From Cystobasidiopsis lactophilus (taxonomy: Eukaryota > Basidiomycota > Agaricostilbomycetes > Agaricostilbales > Chionosphaeraceae): 64,000 nucleotides of DNA. Numbering within the stretch: the stretch's first letter is position 1; each line of letters opens with the position of its first letter. Position numbers and translations under genes: made by a program. Location: the NCBI GenBank assembly GCA_001599975.1, contig BCIO01000002.1:930001-994000 (forward strand), written 5' to 3'. The notes below the pieces were generated by a model, which worked only from the letters and a program-made list of their open reading frames with translations, made no database searches and had not been told where the DNA came from. Shown here piece by piece: positions 32,782-43,083 of this stretch.

Positions 32782-35261
32782 CTACTCGTTTGGAAAGACG
32801 AGCTCGACGCCACTCCGCTTCGTGAAAATCATCTCCAATGGTTTGCTAAACTCTGCAAACCAAACGCTACAAGAATGTTCTGTTAGATTCAACTGGTATC
32901 ATCATGCAGGAGAAGACGAACTCTTTGATGCTATTGAGGTAAAAATCATCGGCGTCGAAACCTGGTGCCAACTGCGCGTCGAACGCCATGGCCGTCCAAG
33001 CCAACAAAGTTCGCAATTCTTGCATGGCCAAAACTCTTCCGATGCACCTATGCAAAGAAGGTCAGCTCGCGGCGGTCGTCTTCAGAGGATAAACTCGCCC
33101 ATAGGTTCCGACATTGCTGGCGCTCATTTTTAGCCACAAGGAGATGCACAGGGTAAGGACTCACAATGGCATATATGCTTGACGCTGCATTACAAATCTT
33201 ACTTTTGAACTATCAGCGGTACGAGGTGGATAAAGGAAAGGCGCACCTCGAATGCCTGTTCCCTCTCAGGCTCGAGCCACCGCTCGGGTCGGTACTCCTT
33301 TGGACCAGGCGAGAAGTAACGGGCAGATCTATGGATCGCATAGGTTGGTAGACGGACGGTCGTATTGCCAGGGACCCAGTGCGGCCCAGCGAACTGGCCT
33401 TCCGGCTTCGGAATACGGGGAGCACCACCGCCCAAAGGGTGGATCAAGCGAAGTGATTCGGTGATGCACGCATCCAAGAAGGGTAGTCGGGCAGAATCTG
33501 CAATGAGCGGGGCCGTCGAACCAAATTTGTCCTCCAACTCCTTTTGCAGCCGCTTGTACTTTTCTGGGTGCTGGCCAAGGAACATCATCGTTGTAGCAAA
33601 CGCATTACTGGTCGTCTCTGTTTTGTCTTCCATGTCACTACCTATCGACTCGACTCATAAGTGGAGCCAGATCTTACCTCCGCCAGCCAGAATGATCAGG
33701 TAGCTGTCATTCGCCAATTGTACTGGGTTCAGCCCACCCCGATTCTTGCCGCTGTCATTTTCGCCCAGTAAGTATTGAAAGATGTCCGGTTTGTCGGTGC
33801 CTGTCAAGCCATAGCATCAGTGGCAGGTCTCGGTGACCGAACAGGAAACGCTGATACAAGGTTGATCGCGTACCTTCTTCGACTCTCTTCCGATACTTCC
33901 GGCTCGCGAAGCTATGTAGGCGCTTGAACTCAGCCGGCGTGTAAAGCACATCGACAACTCGGCGTAACCACAGGAGAGTATCGAAGTAAGTGCCCAGCTT
34001 GGTTGCTTTCACGATGCCCTTGATGATGTCGTCAGAATCGCGACCGCTGCTCGCATCTATTTCTTAGCAAAGACTTGGGAAGAAAAGGGCTTGGGCCCAA
34101 GGGATCAAGCTACTTTTCCAGAGTGCTGCCTTTCAATTCTGCAGCAGCGTTGAGTGTGACAAATTGCGGATGACACCGACGAATCAAACGAACCGAATGC
34201 GCCACTGCCGTAGGCCAATTCATTCATCTGCGGCACGTAGGCATATAGCCGTGTAGAAGCAGACCAAAAAATAAGGCCAAAGCAGTGTCTCGTACCACAT
34301 CAAATGTGAAGAGCGCTGCCAGTTCCTGGATGTTGACCACGCTCCCCGACTTTTCGTTCAAAAGGCGGGCAAAATGGGCAGCGCGCTTGTAGATGATGGG
34401 GTGGTAACCACGCAAGCTTTCGGTTCCCAGAGCTTGAAACCAGATCTTGCGTCTTCGAGCATGGTTATCGTGCTCTCTGATGCGCGATAGATTCGAATCG
34501 TCGTCACTTGCCCCTCCGCCTGGCCCACCGGCATAAGACGGGCCCTTCTTCCAGCTGTTCACTCCGTACACATCGTTGATGGCACGCGCGTCAGCGATGG
34601 ACAACTCGTTGGGACCGATGCGAACAACCAAGCCGTAACGGTCGTGCAGATCTTCCAGTGTTCGTCGTGTGTACTCTCTGGTTGTTTGCCGCCAGAACCA
34701 AATTTGTGAGACCTTGGCCGCGAATGGCCCAGGATAGCGGGCCAAGGGATGCCAGGGCGAGACTCTATATAGGACGATGGAAGAGAAGAGTGAAGCGAGG
34801 AATAAAGCGCTCAGCCAGCAAGTCTTCCATAAGGCCTCCAAAGGCGCGTGTACGGAACGAAAGCAAGCGGCAACGGTAGCGATTGCCATGAGGAATGCAC
34901 CAAGAGCTCCGAAAGCAGAGGGTTCGTGTCGCTTGACAAATTGATGGACCAGCTAGGCAAGACTGTTAAGCAGGGTGATCTGCAGCCAAACCAGACGGCG
35001 CGCACCAATCCAGCTATGGCAGCTGCCGCAGCCAATCCACTCTCATCGATGTCAATGTGAAGCTCGAAAGGCATTATCAGGCTGGCCTGAAAGAGAAACG
35101 AGAATCATGAGCCCTAGGAGCGGCGCCCCAAGCCTGGCAGCGGGCAAGTTGATGTGGAGAAGCGCCAATTCTCGCAAAGAGCGGTTGATTCGGAAGGTGC
35201 AGACTCCCAAACTTAGTGCAGTAGATGCCAAGAATAGATAAACAGGTGCCGGCTCAGCCAT
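32782..35261 (-). CDS. Cytochrome P450 monooxygenase, basidiomycete type with multi-helix N-terminus
   Basis: This is a haem-thiolate monooxygenase anchored in the ER. The 5' exon starts MAEPAPVYLFLASTALSLGV with one or two hydrophobic helices. An in-frame segment ending HQFVKRHEPSAF resembles the FKR-E motif that precedes the catalytic part of many basidiomycete P450s. The core follows: YPGPFAAKVSQIWFW, VRIGPNELSI, an I-helix exon ending DMEDKTETTSN, the K-helix ESLRL near 33440, and the PERF-region YRPERWLEPE. The haem loop AYMPFNVGTYGCIGRVLAMQ is assembled from two tiny exons (33165-33184 and 33099-33116) and the next exon; the intron 33048-33098 is GC-AG. The tail splices to FSKPLEMIFTKRSGVELVF (stop 32782). 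If the gene started at 34889 it would lack the leader. The substrate is unknown. Confidence 0.83.
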
Positions 35262-36241
35262 CGTCGCGCTATCGGGTTGGCGATCGACGTCGAGGCGACC
35301 GACATGGACGTCCAAATTGAACCCTCTTGCTCTCCTGCGGACGACTCCAAATGTTCTCTGCGGCTTGTGGATTGTTTCGAAGGTCCCGTTCATCGCGTCA
35401 TTGCTTCTCCCGAGGCCGAGTGAAGCTTCATCTGCAAAATGCCATCGAAACGTGAGAATCACTTTCGCCAGCCTCCGACCTGCTTGGGCCTCCTGCTCTT
35501 GTTGTTCTGTATTCATAGAAGTCTGTCGAAGTGCATGAATATCGGTCTGAGCTGTTCGACGCGTCTTTGCGGCCTTTGTGCCCGAAATTTGGCGGATGAG
35601 CCGCTATGCTCCGCCTGTCAAGATCTCCTTTCTCGCAGCATATGCTTCTTGGCCTCCGGGTCTCCATCGTCTTCAAAGGCTCTCAGATGTGACCACTCGA
35701 GCTTTCCGAAGGACAAAAGGGCAGAATAGCCCGCTATGGCCATTTGCCACTGCGAACTTCAACTCACGATGGCTCCTGGCCTTCTGATGCCTCTTCGCCC
35801 GGTATTCAAGCTTTTCCTACTTCTATAGCCTCTTCTGGTCTCTTCCATGCCTTCTAGGAAGGTCCATCTGTGACCTCGCACCGCGTTGAACTTCGCCGGC
35901 AACGATGACCTGGTGGTCTCTCGACTTTGGATTTCCGAATTGTTTCTTGGCCTTGGTTCGATTCTCAGACATTCATGCGCCGCGCTGTTACCACTGCCTT
36001 TGTGGGCGGGGGGCGGACTCGGCTCAATTTGACATGCAAACGAACATTCTTGGACCGCGATCATCATGAAAGCACGAATGGACCCCAATGCAAGCTCAAG
36101 CTACCTTAAAAGAAAATGAATTTCTGTGATAATGGCGCGGCGCTTGCAGAACCATGGCAAGGTTAATAACATTTTTTTGCTCCGCTTTGCCCGACCTTTG
36201 TTTCTTCTCCATGCTTCTGCTTCCGCCCTGCGTGTCTAACC
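35262..36241. other. Divergent intergenic region, about 1 kb
   Basis: It lies between the P450 (minus) and SCP-A (plus). It contains the P450 promoter and the distal promoter of SCP-A. Open frames on both strands lack recognisable features. Confidence 0.5.
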
Positions 36242-36416
36242 TTATCTTCGTTGATTCGTGATTGACTTCACACGGTTTTTTTTTTGGCTCGCAAGTTGAG
36301 GCGAGAAGAACAATGAACGCCACTCCGATGGCTCTTCTCGAGTCGTCGAGTGGGCTCGACGCCTCCTTCGTTCTGTCCGTCCTTCGGTCCTCTTTCTCGC
36401 TTGGACCGCATCCAAT
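36242..36416 (+). repeat. Promoter/leader block, copy A (direct repeat with 37433-37608)
   Basis: Starting at the CTTATCTTCGTTGATTCGTG segment, this block matches the region before SCP-B with fewer than ten differences by eye plus a poly-T length change. It contains a 35-codon upstream ORF (36313-36420). Similarity continues, more weakly, through exon 1 and intron 1 of the genes. Confidence 0.85.
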
Positions 36417-36420
36417 ATGA
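36313..36420 (+). other. Conserved upstream ORF overlapping the SCP-A start codon
   Basis: ATG at 36313 opens 35 codons (MNATPMALLESSSG...) whose TGA overlaps the main ATG as ATGA. The copy before SCP-B keeps the same length, frame and stop overlap with three residue changes. It could couple or dampen translation of the downstream gene, if transcription starts upstream of it. That is untested. Confidence 0.5.
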
Positions 36421-37269
36421 TGTTGACCATCACTACTCTTGCCCTTTACGCAGCGCTGGCGCTGGGAGGTGTGATCCCCTCCGTCCAAGAGCCCGGTGGT
36501 GCGCAACTTGCCCACTTCCTTCTGTTCCTTCTAAGAGCTCCTTCTGACGACTTTGCTACAGAAACACTAGTAAAGAGGGACGCCTGCGCTGCCGCCGGCG
36601 GTTTCCTCTGGAAGTACCTCTTCGGAGGAGACGGCGACCCGCTTGTTGATGGCAGCGCGGGTGGCAAAGCCGGCAGCTTCGTCTTTTGGTCTTCCGATGC
36701 CAAGAATGACTGCCATGGAACTGATTGCAGCAACTGGTGTGGTAGGCTGGCATCTCTGATGATCAAAGTTTCCACCGACTGATTGCCCAAGTCATCGACA
36801 GTCATCGCAAAAGGCCCGGGGGCTCTTTTGATGAATATGGGGACCTCTCGTTATCTCACGGCTATCAAAACCGATACGGCCCATCCGGTTGCAGGCAGCT
36901 GGGTGGTCACCGCCGATCTCGCCAATAACCATGAGGACCAGCTGTGGGTGAGTGATCTTGGGCCTCCAATCATTCGAGTCGATGTTCACCGCCTCTTCCT
37001 CTCTATAGAACATCATCTCAAGCGCGTAAGCAGACTCTAGTGTCCTCTAACGGGACCTTTCTTTGATGTTTTGCGGCAGCTGCAAGGCCGACCTCAAGAT
37101 CCTCTTCCTAACCGGCTCCAAAGCGTATCCGGACGATGACCGCTTACCCTCATCTGAATCGACTTTGAAGTGTGGTGGCCAAGGTCTCTTGATCGGATCC
37201 ATTTACCCCGACAATGTCGGCCCAGCTGCCCAACTCCAATGTGACATCAACCCCTCGCAGTGCCATTGA
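36417..37269 (+). CDS. Small secreted Cys-rich protein A (SCP-A)
   Basis: The ATG-ATG start opens a signal peptide MMLTITTLALYAALALGGV. A phase-1 intron (36501 to about 36561) leads to ETLVKRDACAAAGGFLWKY, with a Kex2-type Lys-Arg site just before the mature Cys-rich part. Cys residues occur in DCHGTDCSNWC, split by an intron near 36740. The next exon has GPGALLMNMGTSRYLTA and VAGSWVVTADLANN. After another intron, LKILFLTGSKAYPDDDRL follows, then a C-terminus with two Cys ending INPSQCH. It is about 180 aa, extracellular. The last intron is ambiguous (donor 36945-36951 area, acceptor near 37080). I do not recognise the family. Paralogues are SCP-B next door and SCP-C at 43 kb. Confidence 0.7.
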
Positions 37270-37432
37270 CGAGTCAAGCTGGTCTCTTCTCGCTCTTTTG
37301 ATGACCTTCTCTTCTTCATTGTTTCTATCCCTTTCTATCACCGCTCTTTGCGAGTGGCAAAAATTTCAGACCGTTCCCTCCTGCAATAGACCTCTCGTTG
37401 ACCTTTCCATTCACTCCGACGAAACAACTACT

Positions 37433-37608
37433 TTATCTTCGTTGATTCGTGATTGACTTCACACGGGGTTTTTTTTTGGCTCGCAAGTTGAGGCGAGAAG
37501 AACAATGAACGCCACTCCGATGGCTCTTCTCGAGTCGTCGAGTGGGCTTGACGCCTCCTTCGTTCTGTCCGTCCTTCGGTCCTCTTTCCCGTTTGGGCCG
37601 CATCCAAG
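37433..37608 (+). repeat. Promoter/leader block, copy B
   Basis: This is the second copy of the block at 36242-36416. It carries the same 35-codon upstream ORF at 37505-37612, ending in TGA that overlaps the SCP-B ATG. Confidence 0.85.
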
Positions 37609-38432
37609 ATGATGTTGAGCATCGCTACTCTTGCCCTTTCTACAGCGCTGGCGCTAGGACGTGTGATCCCGTCCACCCAAGAGCCCGGTGCGCAACTTGC
37701 CCGCTTCGCTCTGTTCCTTCGAAGGGCTCCTTTCTGACGAATCATTACAGATACCTTGGTCAATAGAGCTGACTGCGCGGCTGCTGGTGGCTCCGTCATG
37801 AAGTACCCGGGGTCGGATGGCGACACCCTCGTTGACACGGGCGGCAAGGCTGGAACCTTTCTTTCCTGGTCGACTGACGTCGATAAAGACTGTCACAACA
37901 CCGACTGCGCCAGCTGGTGTGGTATGTCTGGCTCTTCCGCTGCTCTTTGCTGTCCAGCTTTGACTCGCCCTCCACTCCTCGGCAGTGATCCCGAAAGGCG
38001 CCGGGGCTGTCCTGATGAATCTTGGAACTTCTCGTTATATTACGGCTGGTCGAACCGATACTGTCTATCCCGTTGCTGGCAACTGGGTGGTGTCTGGTGA
38101 CCTAAACAAGAATTACGACAATCAGCTCTGGGTGGGTTGTCTTGACCTTTCTTTGCCAGAGTCATGCTCACCGCCCCTCTTGACATAACGTCATTCCAAG
38201 CCCGTAGGTCGGCCTCTTGTCCCTAAGCTTTTGTCTGACGTTTCCCGGCAGCTGCAACCCCAACCGTCAGCACATCTTTCTGACTGGTTCGAAAGCGTTT
38301 CCAGATGATCCTCGCATGTCACCTAACCCATCGTTGCTGAAATGCGCCAGTAACGGGATGTTGGTTGGGTACGGCCGCCCCCTCGACAACAATGCTCAAC
38401 TTCAATGCGAGATCCCGCCCGACAAATGCTAG
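37609..38432 (+). CDS. Small secreted Cys-rich protein B (SCP-B), tandem duplicate of SCP-A
   Basis: It has the same architecture as SCP-A: signal peptide MMLSIATLALSTALALGRV, phase-1 intron, DTLVNRADCAAAGGSVM, then DCHNTDCASWC, GAGAVLMNLGTSRYITA, VAGNWVVSGDLNKN and HIFLTGSKAFPDDPRM, ending CEIPPDKC. The Kex2 Lys-Arg of SCP-A and SCP-C is replaced by Asn-Arg, so processing may differ. Mature parts differ from SCP-A far more than the promoters do. The intron after NQLW is most simply spliced to the acceptor at about 38205, which adds a short hydrophobic insert before SCNPN; this needs transcript data. Confidence 0.7.
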
Positions 38433-38790
38433 CTCTTGATCAGCGCGCCTCTCTTCCGCTTATCTTCGCGCTCCCGTCATCGCTTTGATTCTTTTTCGCG
38501 CTCCTCTTTCATGCACTGCTCCCGCTGCCCCCCATTTTGATCGCGGGTGGCAAATTCATGGCCTTCCCTTGCTTTACCTGCAATCTACTTGCCTCTTCTC
38601 TCGTACTTTTCACCCCTTCCCGAGAGTAGGGCCTCTGGCAAATGAAAGAAGAACGAGTTAAATCCTGCGTGTGCTTGCGTGCGTGCCAAAATACAACAAG
38701 AGACCCCGAACCAAACCCTATCTCCCAGCTCGTTTAAGAAGGAATGCGAAAGTCCATAAGCTGCACCTCCTTTCCCACCGACCCAGACCA
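38433..38790. other. Intergenic, tail-to-tail, about 0.36 kb
   Basis: This is 3' flank of SCP-B and of the Ser-rich gene. It is pyrimidine-rich, with no gene seen. Confidence 0.5.
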
Positions 38791-40652
38791 TCAAAGCGTC
38801 ATTTCCAAATCGTTGATGAGCTCCCCTGTTTGGGACACCTCTTCATCCTCTTGCCCTCCGCCACCACCTTCAATGTGCTTATTGAGCAGCAAACCCAGCG
38901 CATGCCCTGACCCTCCTGTTGTGCCATAGCTCCTGGGGAAGTCCCTCGGTGCTGGACTGCCGCCTCTAGACGAGGGAGAGTGGCCAGAGACGGTCGCGAA
39001 GAAGGCCTGCGAGTTGTTCGTCGACCCTCCAGGGGTGGCGATTGGGATCGGTAGTGAGGTAGCTGAGGATGGGAAAGAATGAGAGGCGCCAGAGTTGAGC
39101 ACTGGGGAGCCCAAGGCGGAGGACAAGGAGGCGGTGGGCGAGACGGCCCGGCGCTTGAAGGAGAGCGAGTTGTAAGGCTCGAACCTCTCGTCGGCGGCCA
39201 ACTTGCGCTTGTTGGGCCTGGACACGGCCGAGGAAGGCGTCGAGTCGAGGTCCATGCCGCCCGTCGAAGTGGCGCCGAACGACCTCGATAGACCCTGGCC
39301 ATTGCCCACCGGCGACGACTTCTCCCGGAAGCCGAGCCAGATCTCCCTTTCCCGCCTCCAGTTCTCCACGTCGGCAGCTGACACCCCTCCTCCCGTCCCA
39401 CCGCCAGCTGACGGCGTGTCATCGAGGGGGTAGTCGCCCATTTGAGAGCCCAACGCCTCCGAGGGTGCGCCTTCGCCATCGGAGGAGGAAGCGCTCGAAG
39501 GCCCGCCATTGGCGCCTGAGCTCTGCGCGCCAGCCCAAGATGCCGAACTGCCAAAGATGCTCGTCTGGCCCGAGCCGGATGGGCGGGCAAAGTAGTCATC
39601 TTCATCAGTGACTGCGGTCTCTGGGAACCGATTGCCCAGCCGCCCAAAGAAGGGCGAGCCTTTGAGTGGGGGCGTGAAGGAGCCGGAACCGGTGGAGGTC
39701 AAGGTGGAAGGGCGGGAAGTGTTGAGTCGGTGCAAGGCGGCTTCGGAGAGCACCTCGTCCACGTCTGGAGTGGGCGACACTTCGGATTTGAGTTGCGCTT
39801 CGACCCGCATGTGCGCTTTTGGTTTTGGCTGTTCCACCTCTGAAGGATCAGAAACTGTTGTGGACTGATCAGGGAGGGAGGGCAACGAACATAAAGTGAG
39901 CCTCTGCGAGAAACCGCTCGTCTCTGCGGACCCTTTCCCAGAGCGCTGATAGGCGAAGGCAGTCCATCGGATAAGGCTGCAGAGGACGAAGGAGGCAGCA
40001 TGACTCCCAAGCCTTGAAAGCTCGCCGGTTCCTCGACGACCTGCCTCAAGAACGGCGGTGTGGTGGGCTCTTCCCCTGGCGCCGTATAAAGCATGGTTCT
40101 TAGCGAAGGCGAGGACTTGGCTCTTGGTAGGGTCTTTTGCGAATGCGGCGACACTTCTGGCGTCAAAGGCACGGAGTCGGTGTCCATTGACGAGTTGCGG
40201 GGGACGGCCAACGGGTTGAGCGGGTTGAAAGACTTCTTAGAGTCCGAGTCTGAGTTGGAGTTGGAGTTGTTCGAGGACGAGTTGTTGAACGAAGGCTGGC
40301 GGGGGTGGTGAGGTGGCCAGCGATGGGCGGCGGAGGAGGAAGCGGATGACGCCCGGCTGTTGGCGCCTTCCAAGGGACCGGAAGCCAAGAACGGCGAGCC
40401 CAACCCTTGGCCAGAGCTGGTCGACGCCACGGGCGGATCATCCTCGTCAATGGCGTCCTCGTTAAAGTCATCGGCGGCCCAAGGGACATGAACCTCTTTG
40501 CCGAGCGTGGACTGCCGCCGAGCTGCCAAGGCGCCCGCTGTCGGTGGTTTGGGCGCAGACGGGTTGGGGCACTGGCTCAGGTTGAACTCGGAGAGGCCAG
40601 TTGGGAAGCGGCTGCTCGAGGAGGGGCCCGCTATGGCTGGCGTCACTTGCAT
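38791..40652 (-). CDS. Ser/Pro/Gly-rich protein, possible transcriptional or cell-cycle regulator
   Basis: About 600 aa in two exons joined near 39870-39950 (exact splice not fixed). It starts MQVTPAIAGPSSSSRFPTGL. Most of it is disordered and Ser-rich, with an Asn/Ser tract near 40230-40270 (from AAC/AGC repeats) and many SP/TP sites (SVPLTPEVSPHSQK, KSSPSLRTMLYTAPG). The better conserved-looking part is NVENWRREREIWLGFREKS-like sequence near 39350 and the basic NKRKLAADERFEPYNSLSFK followed by RRAVSP near 39180, which looks like a nuclear signal plus a short motif. It ends GELINDLEMTL. The SP-site density recalls fungal Whi5/Nrm1-type regulators, but I would not assign it. Confidence 0.6.
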
Positions 40653-40984
40653 CCTGTCGCTCTCTCCCTCGGCGCTCGAGCGGCGCGATCAGAGCATCGT
40701 AGCTGTTGACTGAGGACCTGTTTGACGTGGCTAAGGGCGAGCAGGAAGCTGGCGAACGAAGGGCAACCTCGACCTTCTCGGCTCAATCACTGCCCGATCA
40801 CTACTGTACGCGCACGGTTCTCGCTCCTTTTTGGAGCACTGCCACCTTCTCGTCCACACCTCACACACTTCACACTCTCTTGGTTGCTTGCTCGAAGCCC
40901 ACGCACGCTCATTTGGCTGGTCCCAATACACTCACTCCCCTGTGCTGCGCATAAAATACTCCAAACGCGCCTCCTCCTCCGCCC
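40653..40984. other. Promoter region of the chitinase gene
   Basis: This is a divergent gap. An AT-rich GCATAAAATAC element at about 40950 lies roughly 35 bp before the chitinase ATG, with pyrimidine-rich sequence around it. Confidence 0.45.
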
Positions 40985-42857
40985 ATGAGGTTGACTGCTG
41001 TGCTGGCGCTGGTCGCCTCTACCACCTTTGCTTTGGCCGGAACCATTGATTGCAGCTTGCCGTTGGACTTGCAGCAGGGATCCTGTGGAGCGGGCACTCG
41101 GTGCGATGTGACCCAGTTTGTTGTTTCCCGCTTTTTTGTGCTCGATTTGCGTGCTCACACTGGCTGGGATCACGAGCAGGTGTTGCTCGTCGTATGGCTA
41201 TTGCGGCTCAGGACCGGAGTACTGCGGCACAGGCGTGAGTCCTTGCGCGCTAGACGCATTTGCGGGAAATCCCCCAAGCTCAAAGTCTTGGCGTGTTCGC
41301 TATAACAGTGCCAAAGCTCGTTCGGCGCTTGCGGCTCGACCCCAGCTTCCTGCTCTTCCTCCTCCCCTGCCACCACCACCACCTCGGCCCCGTTGTCCAA
41401 GCCGACGACCATCTCCCTCCTCACCAAGTGCCCGGTCAAGGCCTCGCTCGTGATTGGCCAATACTACGAGGACTGGACCTCCCAGACGCCGGCGCAAGTG
41501 GACTACAACTACGCCCAACTGGCTTTCTACTTTGTCGCCGAGACCACGCCCACCGGCTTCAGCCTGAGCGACAATGCCAACACTTTGCTGCCCCAGTTTG
41601 TGAAAGCCGCAAAGGCCAAAGGGTCCAAAGCGCTCTTGACCATGTGCGTTCTGTCCTCTACATTAACCATCTTCCCATAGAGGGCTGATCACAAATCGAT
41701 GCGCACAGTGGAGGATGGACGGGCTCGCTCTACTTCAGCTCGCTGGTCGCCACCACCTCGGGCCAACAGAAGCTCGCCGACGACATCCAAGCCGTCGTTG
41801 CTGACTACAACCTGGACGGGATCGACCTCGATTGGGAAATGCCAGGTGCGTTGCTGCCGCCACCTTAGCCATCCTGCAAGTGTTGGCTAAATAGTACGGT
41901 TGGGTCGCGCACAGGTGACCCGGGGATTGGGTGCAACAACTACACCACTTCGGACAACGACAACTTCCAAGCCTTCTTGAAGGTGCTGCGAGCAAGCCTG
42001 GGCTCGTCCAAGCTCATCACCGCCGCCGTGCCCGTGGGCGGCTACTTGGATGCGAGTGGCAAGCCCTTGGCGGACGTGTCTGGCTTTGCTGCGGTTTTGG
42101 ACTACATTACGATCATGAACTGTGCGTCTGGCCCTTCCTTTAGCAAAGTGTTCCACCACTGTGCTAATTTCGGGCTGGTTACGATGCACAGACGACGTGT
42201 ACGGCGCAGGCTGGAGCGACACCACGGGACCCAACGCGCCCTTCTACGCCACCTGCACCGACCAAAAGGTCTCGGCGCAAGACAGCGTGGCGCTCTGGAC
42301 CAAAGCGGGCTACCCGGCCTGCCGCATCTTGCTCGGCGTCCCCTCCTACGCGCACGCCTTCACCACCACCTCCAACAAGCTGGTGGCCAAGACGGTGGGC
42401 AAGACCAAGACGTACATGTTCCAATCTGCGTCCAAGACGGTCCCCAAGGGCGACTCGGACGACGTGTACTCGACTTCCGTCGACGTCTGCGGGAACCCCG
42501 GCACGGGATATGCGGGGAGCTGGCTCTACACCACCATGATCTCGGGCAAGATATTGTCCGCGGATGGCAAGAAGGGCTTGAATGGCTACACCCGATACGT
42601 GCGTTGGGCCCTTCCTTTAGAACTTCCGCCTACGAAAGCAAGTTCTCAAGCCTCGTTTCTTCGTACAGTACGACGGCTGCTCTCAAACGCCCTTCCTGTG
42701 GAACCCGAGCAAGAAGAACTTCATCTCGTACGACGACGGCCAGTCCCTCGTCGCCAAAGCCGCCTGGGCCAAGAAGATGGGCTTGGCCGGGCTCAACGTC
42801 TTCTCCTCCGTCGGCCTCACCCCCGCCGTCTACAAGCAGATGAAGGCCGCTTTATAA
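40985..42857 (+). CDS. Secreted GH18 chitinase with N-terminal CBM18 chitin-binding module
   Basis: It hydrolyses chitin outside the cell. Signal peptide MRLTAVLALVASTTFALAG. The CBM18 module, split by two introns, reads GSCGAGT then RCCSSYGYCGSGPEYCGTG then CQSSFGACG, the hevein-like Cys pattern. A Ser/Thr linker leads to the GH18 barrel: ASLVIGQYYEDW, QLAFYFVAETTPTGFS, GGWTGSLYFSSLV, the catalytic DGIDLDWEMPG (DxxDxDxE with Glu as acid), VLDYITIMNYDVYG, and GVPSYAHAFTT. The last exon has FLWNPSKKNFISYDDGQSLV and ends YKQMKAAL. All catalytic residues are present and the length (about 450 aa) is normal, so it should be active. Confidence 0.93.
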
Positions 42858-43083
42858 CGACACCCCCCTCTTTCACGATCTTCTGTTTTGTTCCAACGAC
42901 GGTTCGATACCCCATTCATCTTTGATTCCACTGGTTGTTGTACTTGTGCTGGGCACACGTTGCCGCTCTTTTGGGGCTCTGGGCTCAGAGAGCTCGCCCT
43001 TTCTCGATGAAATTACGGAAGAAGGCATTCATCGTGTTCTAAAAGAAGTGAAGAAGCAAGTCTATTGCAGAGCGGCAGCAGCC

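Noticed and set aside
42901-42911. B-box-like GGTTCGATACC
   Set aside because: No A box at the right distance and the T-stem does not pair, so not a tRNA.
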